DNA of 64,000 nucleotides from Thinopyrum elongatum (taxonomy: Eukaryota > Streptophyta > Magnoliopsida > Poales > Poaceae), in assembly GCA_011799875.1 (NCBI GenBank), contig CM022298.1, positions 53,931,074-53,995,073 of the forward strand. Reading direction: 5' to 3'. A model generated the notes under the pieces. It did not search any database. It was given only the letters and a program-made list of their open reading frames with translations, and was not told the DNA's origin. This document shows, piece by piece, positions 12,118 to 23,607 of the stretch (positions are counted from its first letter, which is position 1; every line of letters starts with the position of its first letter). The position numbers and the translations under genes were made by a program.

Positions 12118-14637
12118 GGTGGGGCTATCTTTTTCTTTTTGCAGGTAAAAATAAAAGCCGTTGCCCCCACCTCCTCTCTCTCTCCCCTCTCTCTTCGCCC
12201 GGCCCCACCCCTCTCTCCCCCCTCGCTCTCCCGCACCGCACCTTACCCGCGCCCGCACCGCCGCACCGAGCACTGCCGCCGCCCGGACACTGTCGCCGCC
12301 CGGACACCCCGCCGCCGCACCACCCCGCCGCCCCGGAGCCCTGCGGCCCCGGAGCCACCGCCGCCCGGCGCCCCCGCCGCTCAGCTCTCTCTCTCTGTCT
12401 CCCGATCCCCTTTGCCGCTGCCACGTTTTCCGGCCGATTTCGGCGGTTTCCGACGGTCTTCGGCGACACCTTGGTTACCCATCTCTTCCTCTCATCGAGC
12501 TCTATCGATCCCTCCGTCTCGATCTGATTTTCCCTGCCTCCTGTGGTCGCTCCCTTCGGTTTTCTCTCTGCTAGGATTTCGGTGTTGGGGTGGTTCTCGC
12601 CTCCGGTGGGGCTCCGGTGGCCGTGAGGTGCTCCGGTGGTGCTGGGCGTGCCGTGGCACGGGGGTGCCCCTGGGTTGGCCGCCTCCGTGCTGCGTGCTCT
12701 CGCTGGCGCCGCCGTGGTCGTGTTGGTTGTGCTGCTGGTCACACCATAGTGATGGTGTGGCTGCATCCTGCTTCGGCTACAACTCCTCTTGGTGAGCTTC
12801 TCCTTACTCCCCTCCTCTGATCTCTCCAATGCATAGCTTTAGCTCTTGATCTAGTTGGATGTGAAGCTCTATTAGCTGCTGCTAGATGCTCCAGATGAGC
12901 ATCAACTTGTGTTGGAGCTCTCTGTGATAGATTCTTGCTGTGTCAGGGTTTTGGTCAATGACTGTTTATGTGTATCTGCTTACATATGTGCTCCTGGATT
13001 GGCTAATATGGTCAGTAGTTGTTCATGTGTGTAGATGTACTCCTGTGCATATGTGGTAGCTCTGACTGTGTTGTTAAATCGGTGGCTAACCTGTGCTCTA
13101 CTGGACTGGGATCTCTCCCTGTATTTTTTTGTTGCTACTGTTAGCTATCTCACTAGCTGTTGATGGTAACTTAATTCAGTTAACTGAATCTCTAGTGTTA
13201 CATTTTCTTTTCCATTGGTCTGTTTAACCTTTGGAAATTAGTTATCACTTCTGTTGTTATTTGCTGCTGCTGCTATTACTTGCAGTAGCAGTTTATAATG
13301 GTACTAGCCCCCTGTGCTTGTGGGTGCAGTGCCCTAATTGCAGAAAAATACCAGGTGCAAGTGTGGTGCTGTGTTCTGCAAAAGCAGATAATCATTTGTG
13401 GTGCTACCCTGCTATTTCTTCTATGCTATAGCTACTTTACTCATGAACAGATACTCACTTGTTCTTAGTTGTTTTACTTCTAATACTGATATGAACAGAT
13501 ACCACTTGGTTTGGCTATTCCTATTGGTCTCTTTCTAATAGCCTATGAACAGATGCTATACTTGGTTTTGGCTGTTACTTCCTAGTTTTCTACTGATAAG
13601 ACAGATACTACATCTGATTTGGGCAGTGATGCTGGTCTGAGCCCCCTTCTCTTAGGCTTAATTTACATGTGGCTATCCCTGTGCTGTGATGATCTAGCCC
13701 TGGCATCTCCAGGCTAGCTGAGCACACAATCCTCAAGTATACCTTGAGGTCTTCTAGTTATCTAGTAAGCTGCTGGGTGTCTCATTGGGCTTGGGACTTG
13801 GTCTGGCCGGCTGGTTTGATGTATATCTCCTCCTGGAGCTTTGTTTTGAATTGCTCAGTGACATATCTCATTGTCACTGGACAAAAGTTGGCTGTAGTGG
13901 TAGAGTGTAATCATTGGCTCTAAACACTAGTTTTAGTTGGGCTTAATCCTTTGGAGCTATTTCTGTTAATGATCTTTGATATATGGTAGTTGATGGCTTC
14001 CTGACTTGGCTCTTGGCTGGTTCTCTGATTTGGCTCTTGATAATGGTTTTCCTCTATTTGGCTTTTCTGAAATAAGGTCATTTGGTATTTAGAAATCCTG
14101 ACTGAGATAGTCTTGATTTCAAGGAATAGCTCCTACAACATTGCATTTCACCAAGTGGAATGCTACATTTCTACTCCTAACCCATTCTCTCTTTCTTAGT
14201 GTTTTTGTTATGCAGGTTGGAAGAAAAGAAGAAGATCCAGAAAAAAACTTAGTAATAAGATAGTTTGTAGGAAAATAGATATTTAGTTTTAGGTCATTTC
14301 TGATTCTTTATAATATGACTTTGTATTACCTATTCCAGTTATTAATAAATTTTTTAATTTACTCTTTTAGTGTTTGTCTTTAGTTTTTGTTCTGACTTTG
14401 TGAAACTTGCTACCTATGGATGAAACTGTGTAATATTGATGAAACTATGTATATGTATGGATGAAACTTGCTACTATTGGTAACATGTGTTGGATATGTG
14501 TTGGATATATATGTGTTCATGACTATTGGTAATATGTGTTGGTTATCCTTTATTGGTCATATATATATATATGTGTTTGATTTTCTGTGAAAATGAATTG
14601 ATATAAGAAAAAGCAGAATTAAATGGGGCAATATAGG

Positions 14638-15012
14638 CACTTTGCCATCTGCTGGCAGATGGCAAAGAGGCCACGTGGCAGCTACCTATAAGCAAGGGGC
14701 TGGCCTATTTGGCCACTTTGCCGTCTGCTGGCAGACGGCAAAGAAGCAAAGTTCTTTGTCGTCTGCTGTCAGACGGCAAAGAGCGCCGTTAGCCCCCTAA
14801 CGGGGCTGTTACCTTTTTTGTGCCGTCCACAAGCTTTGCCGTCTGCTAGCAGACGGTAAAGAACTTTCCTTCTTTGCCATCCGCCAGCAGACGGCAAAGC
14901 GGCCTTTACCGGCATCAGTTCAGCCGGAGTGTTTGCCGTCTGCTAGCGGACGGCAAAGCCTTTGCCGTCCGCCAAGCATGCCTTTGCCGTCTGCTATGGC
15001 AGACGGCAAAGC
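14638..15012. repeat. Right subterminal palindromic array of the CACTA at 11761
   Basis: This is the mirror array of the left end: multiple TTTGCCGTCTGC...GCAGACGGCAAA palindromes with small variants (TTTGCCATCTGC, TTTGCCGTCCGC). It lies in the last ~390 bp before the terminal inverted repeat. Confidence 0.88.
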
Positions 15013-15581
15013 AGCTGATTCCAGTAGTGATACCTTGATAAAGTTTTGAAGAAGTTCAAAATAGATTAGTCAAAGAAAGGGTTCTTGCCTGTGTTACAAG
15101 GTGTGAAGTTGAGTCAGACTCAATGCCCGACCACCGTAGAAGATAGAGAGAAAATGAAACTCATTCCCTATGCCTCAGCCATAGGTTCTATCATGTATGC
15201 AATGCTGTGTACCAGACCTGATGTGTCCCTTGCTATAAGTTTAGCAGGGAGGTACCAAATTAATCCAGGAGTGGATCACTGGACAGCGGTCAAGAACATC
15301 CTGAAATACCTGAAAAGGACTAAGGATATGTTTCTCGTTTATGGAGGTGACAGAGAGCTCGTCGTAAATGGTTACGTTGATGCTAGCTTTGACACTGATC
15401 CGGATGACTCTAAGTCACAAACCGGATACGTATTTATATTGAATGGTGGAGCTGTCAGTTGGTGCAGTTCCAAGCAAAGCGTCGTGGCAGGATCTACGTG
15501 TGAAGCGGAGTACATAGCTGCTTCGGAAGCAGCAAATGAAGGAATCTGGATGAAAGAGTTCATATCCGATCTAGGTGTAAT

Positions 15582-17331
15582 TGAAGGAAATATGCCCTAG
15601 AGGCAATAATAAAGTTGTTATTTATATTTCCTTATATCATGATAAATGTTTATTATTCATGCTAGAATTGTATTAACCATAAACTTGATACATGTGTGGA
15701 TACATAGACAAAACAAAGTGTCCCTAGTATGCCTCTACATGACTAGCTTGTTAATCAAAGATGGTTAAGTTTCCTGACCATAGACATGTGTTGTCATTTG
15801 ATGAACGGGATCACATCATTAGGAGAATGATGTGACGGACGAGACCCATCCGTTAGCTTAGCATAATGATCGTTAAGTTTTATTGCTATTGCTTTCTTCA
15901 TAACTTATACATGTTCCCCTGACTATGAGATTATGCATCTCTCAAATACCGGAGGAACACCTTGTGTGCTATCAAACGTCACAATGTAACTGGGTGATTA
16001 TAAAGATGCTCTACAGGTGTCTGCGAAGGTGTTTATTGAGTTGGCATAGATCAAGATTAGGATTTGTCACTCCGTGTATCGGAGAGGTATCTCTGGGCCC
16101 TGTCGGTAATGCTCATCACTATAAGCCATGCAAGCAATGTGACTAATGAATTAGTTATGGGATGATGCATTACGGAAATGAGTAAAGAGACTTGCCGGTA
16201 ACGAGATTGAACTAGGTATGAAGATACCGATGATCGAATCTCGGGCAAGTAACATACCGATGACAAAGGGAATACCGTATGTTGTTATGCGGTTTGACCG
16301 ATAAAGATCTTCGTAGAATATGTAGGAACCAATATGAGCATCCATGTTCCGCTATTGGTTATTGATCGGAGATGTGTCTCAATCATGTCTACATAGTTCT
16401 CGAACCCGTAGGGTCCGCACGCTTAACGTTCGATGACGATTTGTATTATGAGTTATGTGTTTTGGTGACCGAAGTTTGTTCGGAGTCCCGGATGAGATCA
16501 CGGACATGACGAGGAGTCTCAAAATGGTCGAGAGGTAAAGATTGATATATTGGAAGGTTATGTTCGGGCACCGGAATGGTTTCGGAAAGGTTCGGACATT
16601 TTTCAGAGTACCGGGAGGTTACCGGAACCCCCCGGGGGACTATTGGGCCTTCATGGGCCCTAGTGGAGAGAGGAGGCCGGCGGCCAGGTGGTGGCGCGCG
16701 CCCCCCCAAGCCCAAACCAAATTGGACTAGGGGTGGGGGGCGCGGCCCCCCTTTCCTTCTTATCCTCCACCTCTTTCCCCTTCCCCCCTTCTCCGGAAAG
16801 GAAAGGGGAATCCTACTAGGACTGGGAGTCCTAGTAGGACTCCCCCCTTTTTGGCACGCCCCCTCTAGGCCGGCCGCCTTCTCCCCCCCCCCTCCTTTAT
16901 ATACGGAGGCGGGGGGCACCCCAAAGGTACACCAAGATTTCTCTTAGCCGTGTGCGGTGCCCCCCTCCATAGTTTACTCCTCCGGTCATAGCGTCGTAGT
17001 GCTTAGGCGAAGCCCTGCGCGGATCACATCACCAACACCGTCGCCACGCCGTCGTGCTAACGAAACTCTCCCTCGACCCTCTACTGGATCAAGAGTTCGA
17101 GGGCCGTCATCGAGCTGAATGTGTGCTAAACACGGAGGTGCCGTAGTTCGGTACTTGGATCGGTTGTATCGTGAAGACGTTCGACTACATCAACCGCGTT
17201 AACCTAACGCTTCCGCTTTCGGTCAATGAGGGTATGTAGACACACTCTCCCCCTCTCGTTGCTATGCATCTCCTAGATAGATCTTGCGTGAGCGTAGAAT
17301 TTTTTTGAAATTGCATGCTACGTTCCCAACA
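15582..17331 (+). repeat. Solo Angela LTR (1750 bp) with GTAAT target duplication
   Basis: The complete LTR runs from TGAAGGAAATATGCCC (15582) to CTACGTTCCCAACA (17331). It is flanked on both sides by GTAAT (15577-15581 and 17332-17336), with Angela RT/RNase H coding sequence continuing in the same frame across it. No internal domain is present. This is therefore a solo LTR left by unequal intra-element recombination. It differs noticeably from the LTR at 17632, especially in the GC-rich middle (about 16640-16880), so it came from a different Angela subfamily member. Confidence 0.95.
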
Positions 17332-17620
17332 GTAATACCTAGTGCATCGGGTCCAATGAAAATCTTTTGTGACAATACTGGAGCAATTGCCTTAGCGAAG
17401 GAATCCAGATTTCACAAGAGAACCAAACACATCAAGAGACGCTTCAACTCCATCCACGATCAAGTCAAGGAGGGAGACATAGAGATTTGCAAAATACATA
17501 CGGATCTGAATGTTGCAGACCCGTTGACTAAGCCTCTTCCACGAGCAAAACATGATCAGCACCAAGACTCCATGGGTGTTAGAATCATTACAATGTAATC
17601 TAGATTATTGACTCTAGTGC

Positions 17621-17631
17621 AAGTGGGAGAC
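17621..17631 (+). promoter_or_regulatory. Polypurine tract of Angela
   Basis: AAGTGGGAGAC abuts the TG of the 3' LTR at 17632. It is the expected plus-strand primer site of copia elements. Confidence 0.75.
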
Positions 17632-19383
17632 TGAAGGAAATATGCCCTAGAGGCAATAATAAAGTTGTTATTTATATTTCCTTATATCATGATAAATGTT
17701 TATTATTCATGCTAGAATTGCATTAAACCGGAAACTTGATACATGTGTGAATACATAGACAAAACATTGTGTCCCTAGTATGCCTCTACTAGAGTAGCTT
17801 GTTAATCAAAGATGGTTAAGTTTCCTAACCATAGACATGTGTTGTCATTTGATGAACGGGATCACATCATTAGGAGAATGATGTGATGGACAAGACCCAT
17901 CCGTTAGCTTAGCATAATGATCGTTGAGTTTTATTGCTATTGCTTTCTTCATGACTTATACATATTCCTTTGACTATGAGATTATGCAACTCCCGAATAC
18001 CGAAGGAATACCTTGTGTGCTATCAAACGTCACAACGTAACTGGGTGATTATAAAGATGCTCTACAGGTGTCTCCGAAGGTGTTTGTTGGGTTGGCATAG
18101 ATCAAGATTAGGATTTGTCACTCCGAGTATCGAAGAGGTATCTTTGGACCCTCTCGGTAATGCACATCATGATAAGCCTTGCAAGCAATGTGACTAATGA
18201 GTTAGCTACGGGATGATGTATTATGGAACGAGTAAAGAGACTTGCCAGTAACAAGATTGAACTAGGTATGAAGATACCGACGATCGAATCTCGGGCAAGT
18301 AACATATCGATGACAAAGGGAATGACGTATGTTGTCATTACGGTTTGACCGATAAAAGATCTTCGTAGAATATGTAGGAACCAATATGAGCATCCAGGTT
18401 CTGTTGTTGGTTATTGATCGGAGATATGTCTCGGTCATGTCTACATAGTTCTCGAACCCGTAGGGTCCGCACGCTTAACGTTCGATGATGATTTTTATTA
18501 TGAGTTATGTGTTTTGGTGACCGAAGATTGTTCGGAGTCCCAGATGAGATCCCGGACATGATGAGGAGTCTCGAAATGGTCGAGAGGTAAAGATTGATAT
18601 ATTGGACGATAGTATTCGGACATCAGAATGGTTCCGGAGTGTTTCGGGTATTTTTCGGAGTACTGGGAGGTTACCGGAACCCCCCGGGGAAAGTAATGGG
18701 CCACTATGGGCCATAGGGGAGAGAGAGGGCAGCCCACAAGGGGTGGCGCCCCCCCCCCATGGGCAGTCCGAATTGGACGAGGGGAGGGGGCGCAGCCCCC
18801 CTTTCCTTCCCCCTCTCCCTCTCCTTCCCCCTTTCCACCTCCATGAGAAGGATTAAGAGGGGGGGCCAAATCCTACTAGGACTAGGAGTCCTAGTAGGAC
18901 TCCCCCCACTTGGTGCGCCCCCTAGGGCCAGCCTCCTCCCCTCTCCTCCTTTATATACGGGGGCAGGGGGCACCCCAAAGCACATCAATTGTTCTTAGCC
19001 GTGTGCGGTGCCCCCCTCCACAGTTTACTCCTCCGGTCATATTGTCGTAGTGCTTAGGCGAAGCCCTGCGCGGATCACATCACCATCACCGTCACCACGC
19101 TGTCGTGCTGACGAAACTCTCCCTCGACACTTTGCTGGATCAAGAGTTCGAGGGACGTCATCGAGCTGAACGTGTGCAGAACTCGGAGGTGCTGTACGTT
19201 CGGTGCTTGATCGGTTGGATCGCGAAGACGTTCGAATACATCAACCGCGTTAAGCTAACGCTTCCGCTTTCGGTCTACGAGGGTATGTGGACACAATCTC
19301 CCCCACCCGTTGCTATGCATCTCCTAGATAGATCTTGCGTGAACATAGAATTTTTTTGAAATTGCATGCTACGTTTCCCAACA
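17632..19383 (+). repeat. Angela copia 3' LTR (1752 bp)
   Basis: The LTR starts TGAAGGAAATATGCCC right after the polypurine tract and ends CTACGTTTCCCAACA at 19383. TATA-like CTTTATATACGGGG lies near 18950. Its last ~600 bp match the partial 5' LTR at 6749-7350 closely, with scattered substitutions. Sirevirus coding sequence begins at 19384, so this is Angela's right insertion boundary; the right target duplication would be ATGAC (19384-19388). Confidence 0.93.
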
Positions 19384-22300
19384 ATGACCGGAGATAGCAA
19401 ATTGCTCTACGATTTCATGGAAGCTATTCAACCATTTATGAGCATTGTGTTTGGTGGAGGATCAAAAGGACAGGTACTCGGGTTGGGCAAGGTGGCTATC
19501 ACAAATGACATGTCTCTTGCAAATGTCATGCTTGTCCAATCCCTTAAATACCATTTGCTTTCTATTCGTCAATTGGCTTCTGTTGGTTATGATACACTAT
19601 TTGGCCTAACTGATGTGAAAGTCTTTAAGAGATATACTCTCGAAGTGGCCTTTGTTGGATAGTTGGATGGCAACCTTTACACGGTTGATTTCTCGAAAGA
19701 GAGCACATTCCATGCAACTTGTCTAATGGCCAAGGCCGACAAGGGGTGGCTAGGGCATCGCTGGCTAGCCCATGTCGGCATGAGAAATCTTCAAGATCTC
19801 TTAAAGGGTAATCACATCCTTGGACTAACCAATGTCTCTTTTGAGAAAGATCGTGTGTGTAGTGCATGCATAGCTGGGAAGCAACATCAATCAAAGCACC
19901 CACCCAAGAATATTTTATCTACTTCAAGGCCTTTGGAGCTTCTTCATGTGGATCTTTTTGGACCTCCTTCATGGGATAGTCTTGGTGGGAAAAATTATGG
20001 ACTTGTCATTGTTGATGATTACTCAAGATATACATTGGTGTTTTTCCTCAAGTCCAAGGACGAGACAAAGATCACCTTCATTGATTTTGCCAAGCAAGCA
20101 CAATGCAAGTTTGACAAAGAAATCTTGGTAATAAGAAGTGATAATGGCTCCGAGTTCAAGAACTATACCTTGGAAGAATTTCTTAGTGATGAAGGGATTG
20201 AGCATCAATATTCCGCATCATACACTCATCAACAAAATGGTGTAGCCGAAAGGAAGAACCGTACACTTGTGGAGATGGCAAGGTCCATGTTGGATGAATA
20301 CAAGTCGCCACATAGTTTTTGGGCCGAGGCTGTCAACACCGCATGCCATGCATCAAACCGGCTCTTCCTCCACACTATATTGGACAAGACTCCATATGAG
20401 CTCCTAACCAGGAACAAGCCAAATATCAAGTACTTTCGTGTATTTCGGTGCAAATGTTTCATCCTCAACAAAAGAGAACGGTTAGGAAAATTTCAATCCA
20501 AAAGAATTGAGGGCATATTTGTTGGTTATGGATCAAACTCGCACGCCTATAGAGTCTACAACAAATCCAATGGATGTGTTGTAGAAACTTGTGACGTGGT
20601 GTTTGATGAATTTAATGGCTCCCATGGGGAGCAAGTTGATCTAAGTGATGTAGGCAAAGAAGATCCTTCTCAAGATATTTTGACCATGGGTGTTGGTGCT
20701 CTTCTTCCAATGGAACAAGAACCTCATGATGATGAAGAACAAGATGGAAGTTTCACACATCATCAAACCATTTCAACTCCATACCACCACAAGCTCCTAT
20801 TGTTCAACCGATGTCCGTTGTTCAAGTACAAGAAGAAGATCAAGTCCCTCACCATGATCATCTTCAAGAACAAAATCATCACCAAGGGCAAGAACAAGAA
20901 AGTGCAATCAATGATGATGAACCTCAACAAATGCAATATGAAGAAGAAGATCTTCCACCACACATTAATGATCCATATGTTGAGGATGTGGATGATGGAC
21001 ATGAAGTTGAACCTCGTGAAACCCTAACCTCGATCATGCCCTGAGTGGTCGGTCGTGTTGATGTTGATCAAATTCTTACCGGCATATCAGAAGGTAGAGT
21101 CACTCGCAAACAATTGACAAACTTTTGTGCTCACTTCTCGTTTGTCTCTAGTGTTGAGCCACTCAAGGTACAAGATGCGTTGATGGACAATGATTGGCTC
21201 GTTGCTATGCAAGAAGAGTTGAACAGTTTTGAACGCAACCAAGTGTGGTCATTAGTCAAGAGACCAACTACGGAACACAATGTCATTGGAACAAAATGGA
21301 TTTTCAAGAACAAGCAAGATGAGAATGGTGTAATCATACACAACAAGGCAAGGTTAGTGGCACAAGGGTACTCACAAGTTGAAGGTTTGGACTATGGTGA
21401 GACCTTTGCTCCCGTTGCCCGTCTTGAATCTATTCGCATCTTACTTGCCTATGCTGCTTTCAATGGTTTTACATTACATCAAATGGATGTGAAGAGTGCT
21501 TTCCTTAACGGTCCTCTACAAGAAGAAGTATATGTATCACAACCACCTGGGTTCGTTGATCCCGATCACAAAGACTATGTGTATAAACTTCACAAGGCTT
21601 TGTATGGCCTCAAACAAGCACCTCGTGCTTGGTATGATCATCTTAAGAAGTTTCTACTCGATGATGGTTTTGTGAGAGGGGTGATCGATCCCACTCTTTT
21701 TACTAAGAGGGAAAAGGGTGATTTGATCTTATGCCAAATCTATGTAGACGACATCATTTTTGGTTCTCCTAACATTCATTTGTGCAAGAAGTTTGTGGCT
21801 TCCATGACCAAAAACTTTGAAATGTCACTCAATGCGGACTTGAAGTTCTTTCTTGGATTTCAAATTCAACAATTTCAAGAAGGAATTTTCTTATCTCAAA
21901 CAAAATACCTCAAGGATTTTCTAGAGAAGTTTGACATGACAAATGCTAGCCCATGTTAGACACCCAACAAAAATTGTACTCACTGAAGACACAAACGGTA
22001 TCCCTTTCAACCCATCTATTTACCGCTCTAAGATTGGTTCATTGCTTTATCTTTGTGCATCTAGACCAGACATCATGTTCAGTGTATGCATGTGTGCTAC
22101 ATTTCAAGCTTCCCCTAGGGAAAGTCATCATAAGGCAGTTAAGCATATTCTTAGATACCTTGTTCACACCCCAAAGTTGGGTTTATGGTACCCCAAGGAT
22201 GCCAAGTTTGATCTCCTTGGGTACACGGATGCGGATTGGGCTGGAGACAAAGTGGGACGGAAGTCCACCTCCGGTGCATGTCAATTTCTTGGACGCTCCT

Positions 22301-22687
22301 TGGTAAGTTGGTCCTCAAAGAAGCAAAATTGTGTCGCCCTCTCCACCGCCGAAGCCGTACATTGCAACCGCTAGTTGTGCAACTCAATTACTATGGATGA
22401 GGCAAACTTTGAAGGATTACGGTATCACCTATAGACATGTGCCTCTTCTATGTGATAATGAAAGTGCCATCAGTATTGCTGAGAATCCCAAAGATCATCT
22501 TCGCACCAAGCACATTGATATTAGGTATCATTTCTTGAGAGATCATGTGGAAAAGGGTGACATTGATATTGCTCATGTTGGTACAGATATGCAACTTGCA
22601 GACATTTTCACCAAACCATTGGATGAAGCAAGGTTTTGTCAACTTAGGCGTGAACTTGGTATCTTGGAGCTTGACAACATTATGTGA
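19384..22687 (+). pseudogene. Sirevirus-type copia pol remnant (PR end, IN, RT, RNase H)
   Basis: The visible part begins just past the protease active site (MTGDSKLL). It has a pre-integrase zinc region (about 19750-19880), the integrase core (HVDLFGPP, SDNGSEF, NGVAERKNRTL), RT ([20 protein letters not shown] near 21748), and RNase H (YTDADWAGD) ending in the LADIFTKPL tail at about 22600. It is broken by TAG at 19660-19662, a frameshift near 20790, TGA at 21042, and frameshifts near 21950 and 22360. The family is assigned from the motif spelling, the downstream extra ORF and the multiple polypurine tracts (Maximus/Barbara-like in TREP terms; the exact name is uncertain). The 5' half is off-window beyond the Angela insertion. 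Confidence 0.9.
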
Positions 22688-23097
22688 AATCTAGTACCCA
22701 TGCATGCATTTACTTCATGTCTTGTCTTGATGTAGGCATATGTTTAGGGGGAGACACTCAACTCATGAGTTGTCTCACCCTATATAATGCATATAAAGAA
22801 CAAACACTCTCAAAGTTACCATGTTCCTTGAACTACGGTACTTTAAATGATGGAGTAGTGTTTTTGAGCCCAAGGACAATATCTTTGCGGCATCAAGACA
22901 CACATACTCACACATGGTGGCCTTTGGCCACCAGCTCTCCCCGTAGGAGGGGTGCCCAATCATGCTTGGGGTCCATAACATGTGTGTCTAGTTGCTGATC
23001 ATGTGGTATCTTCTATGTCTGATTGCACATATATTTTTTGTCATTTACCCATTCTTGTATTTTGGTTCATCTAGATACTTCTAAGCGCTGTCTGTTA
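22688..23097 (+). other. Sirevirus spacer between pol and the extra-ORF promoter region
   Basis: This is non-coding. It contains a polypurine-like GGGGGAGAC at about 22747 and A/T-rich DNA. No ORF or RNA gene was recognised. Confidence 0.6.
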
Positions 23098-23333
23098 AAA
23101 CTTTTTGCCACCAGTCGTCCGACATTTCTCGGACGTCCGATGACTCACAGTTTCCGGTCGTCCGACACTGCTCGGATGTCCTGTCGCTGTGCAGAAATTG
23201 TGCACAAGTCCATTTCCTCCCCAGGCCTCGGATGTCCGAGGATCTCCGGTCATCCATCGCCTGGCACTTACATTAGTCCCCGGATGTCCGACCTTCGTCG
23301 GTCGTCCGATGAAATCTGTGGCCCTTATAAATT
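23098..23333 (+). promoter_or_regulatory. Palindrome array and TATA box upstream of the Sirevirus extra ORF
   Basis: Repeated CGGACGTCCG-like half palindromes (CGTCCGACATTTCTCGG, CGGATGTCCGAGG, GGTCGTCCGATG and others) occur at short intervals from 23108 to 23311. TTATAAATT follows at about 23325. The same motif cluster followed by a TATA box occurs in the element's own LTR (25838-26183). The array here sits about 275 bp upstream of the ATG at 23608. Palindromic repeats are a known feature of Sirevirus regulatory regions. That this copy drives the extra ORF is inference. Confidence 0.6.
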
Positions 23334-23607
23334 TTGGGGATGGGCCTAACCGGGCTGTTGCCCTATCTTCTCCCCTCCCCACCCCGCGTCTCTGTCCGCT
23401 GCCGCACCGCCAGGGGGTCGATCTCGCTCGCCGTCACCGGGGGAGCCGCATCGCCGCGCCTCCTGCCTGCTCTCCGTCGCCCCCTCCTTCCTCGTGCGGA
23501 TTTGGTACCTTCCTGTACATTCCTCTGCTCTCTCGCGTCGTTCATCTCAGTGCGGTTTGTGATCCCCTTGTGCTCTCTTGGATAATCTCATAGGGGTGGT
23601 TCCCTCG

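Larger units (their letters stand above)
11761..15029 (+). mobile_element. Non-autonomous CACTA element inside Angela RT
   Basis: The 3269-bp element has termini CACTACTGGAATCAG (11761) and CTGATTCCAGTAGTG (ending 15029), a 15-bp near-perfect inverted repeat. It is flanked by the 3-bp duplication ATA (11758-11760 and 15030-15032). Subterminal regions are filled with palindromic TTTGCCGTCTGC units. Inside are a GC-rich block (about 12160-12795), a putative donor GTGAGCTTC at about 12793, a T-rich intron-like stretch, and an acceptor TTATGCAG near 14217. A short A-rich tail with AATAAA-like signals follows. The same leader-exon plus intron layout precedes the transposase of the large CACTA at 53290-54005. 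This element therefore looks like a deletion derivative that kept a leader but no transposase. Confidence 0.92.
8588..17598 (+). pseudogene. Angela copia gag-pol, interrupted by a CACTA element and a solo LTR
   Basis: Gag starts MARATIPLNFNAFL at 8588. It is followed by a CCHC knuckle (CFYCKGIGHWKRNC, about 9342), the protease motif FDTGS (about 9488), and a pre-integrase HxxH-CxxC region (about 9905-10010). The integrase core, RT (YVDDILLIGND, about 11590) and RNase H (YVDASFDTD; end at 17598) complete the PR-IN-RT-RH copia order. In-frame stops are at 8963 (TGA), 11219 (TGA), 11357 (TGA) and 15067 (TAG). The second integrase catalytic position reads SNRGGEY instead of SDRGGEY (about 10275), an Asp-to-Asn change. 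The frame is otherwise continuous once 11761-15032 and the solo LTR with one duplication are subtracted. The element can no longer encode its own proteins. Confidence 0.93.

Noticed and set aside
12091..12829. Overlapping long ORFs on both strands in the GC-rich part of the CACTA at 11761
   Set aside because: They overlap in several frames, are Pro/Arg/Ala-biased and carry no motif. GC content explains them, and the position matches a leader exon.
23578..23607. Upstream extension of the Sirevirus extra ORF
   Set aside because: The extension begins at a TTG codon. The first ATG is 23608 and is the simpler start.
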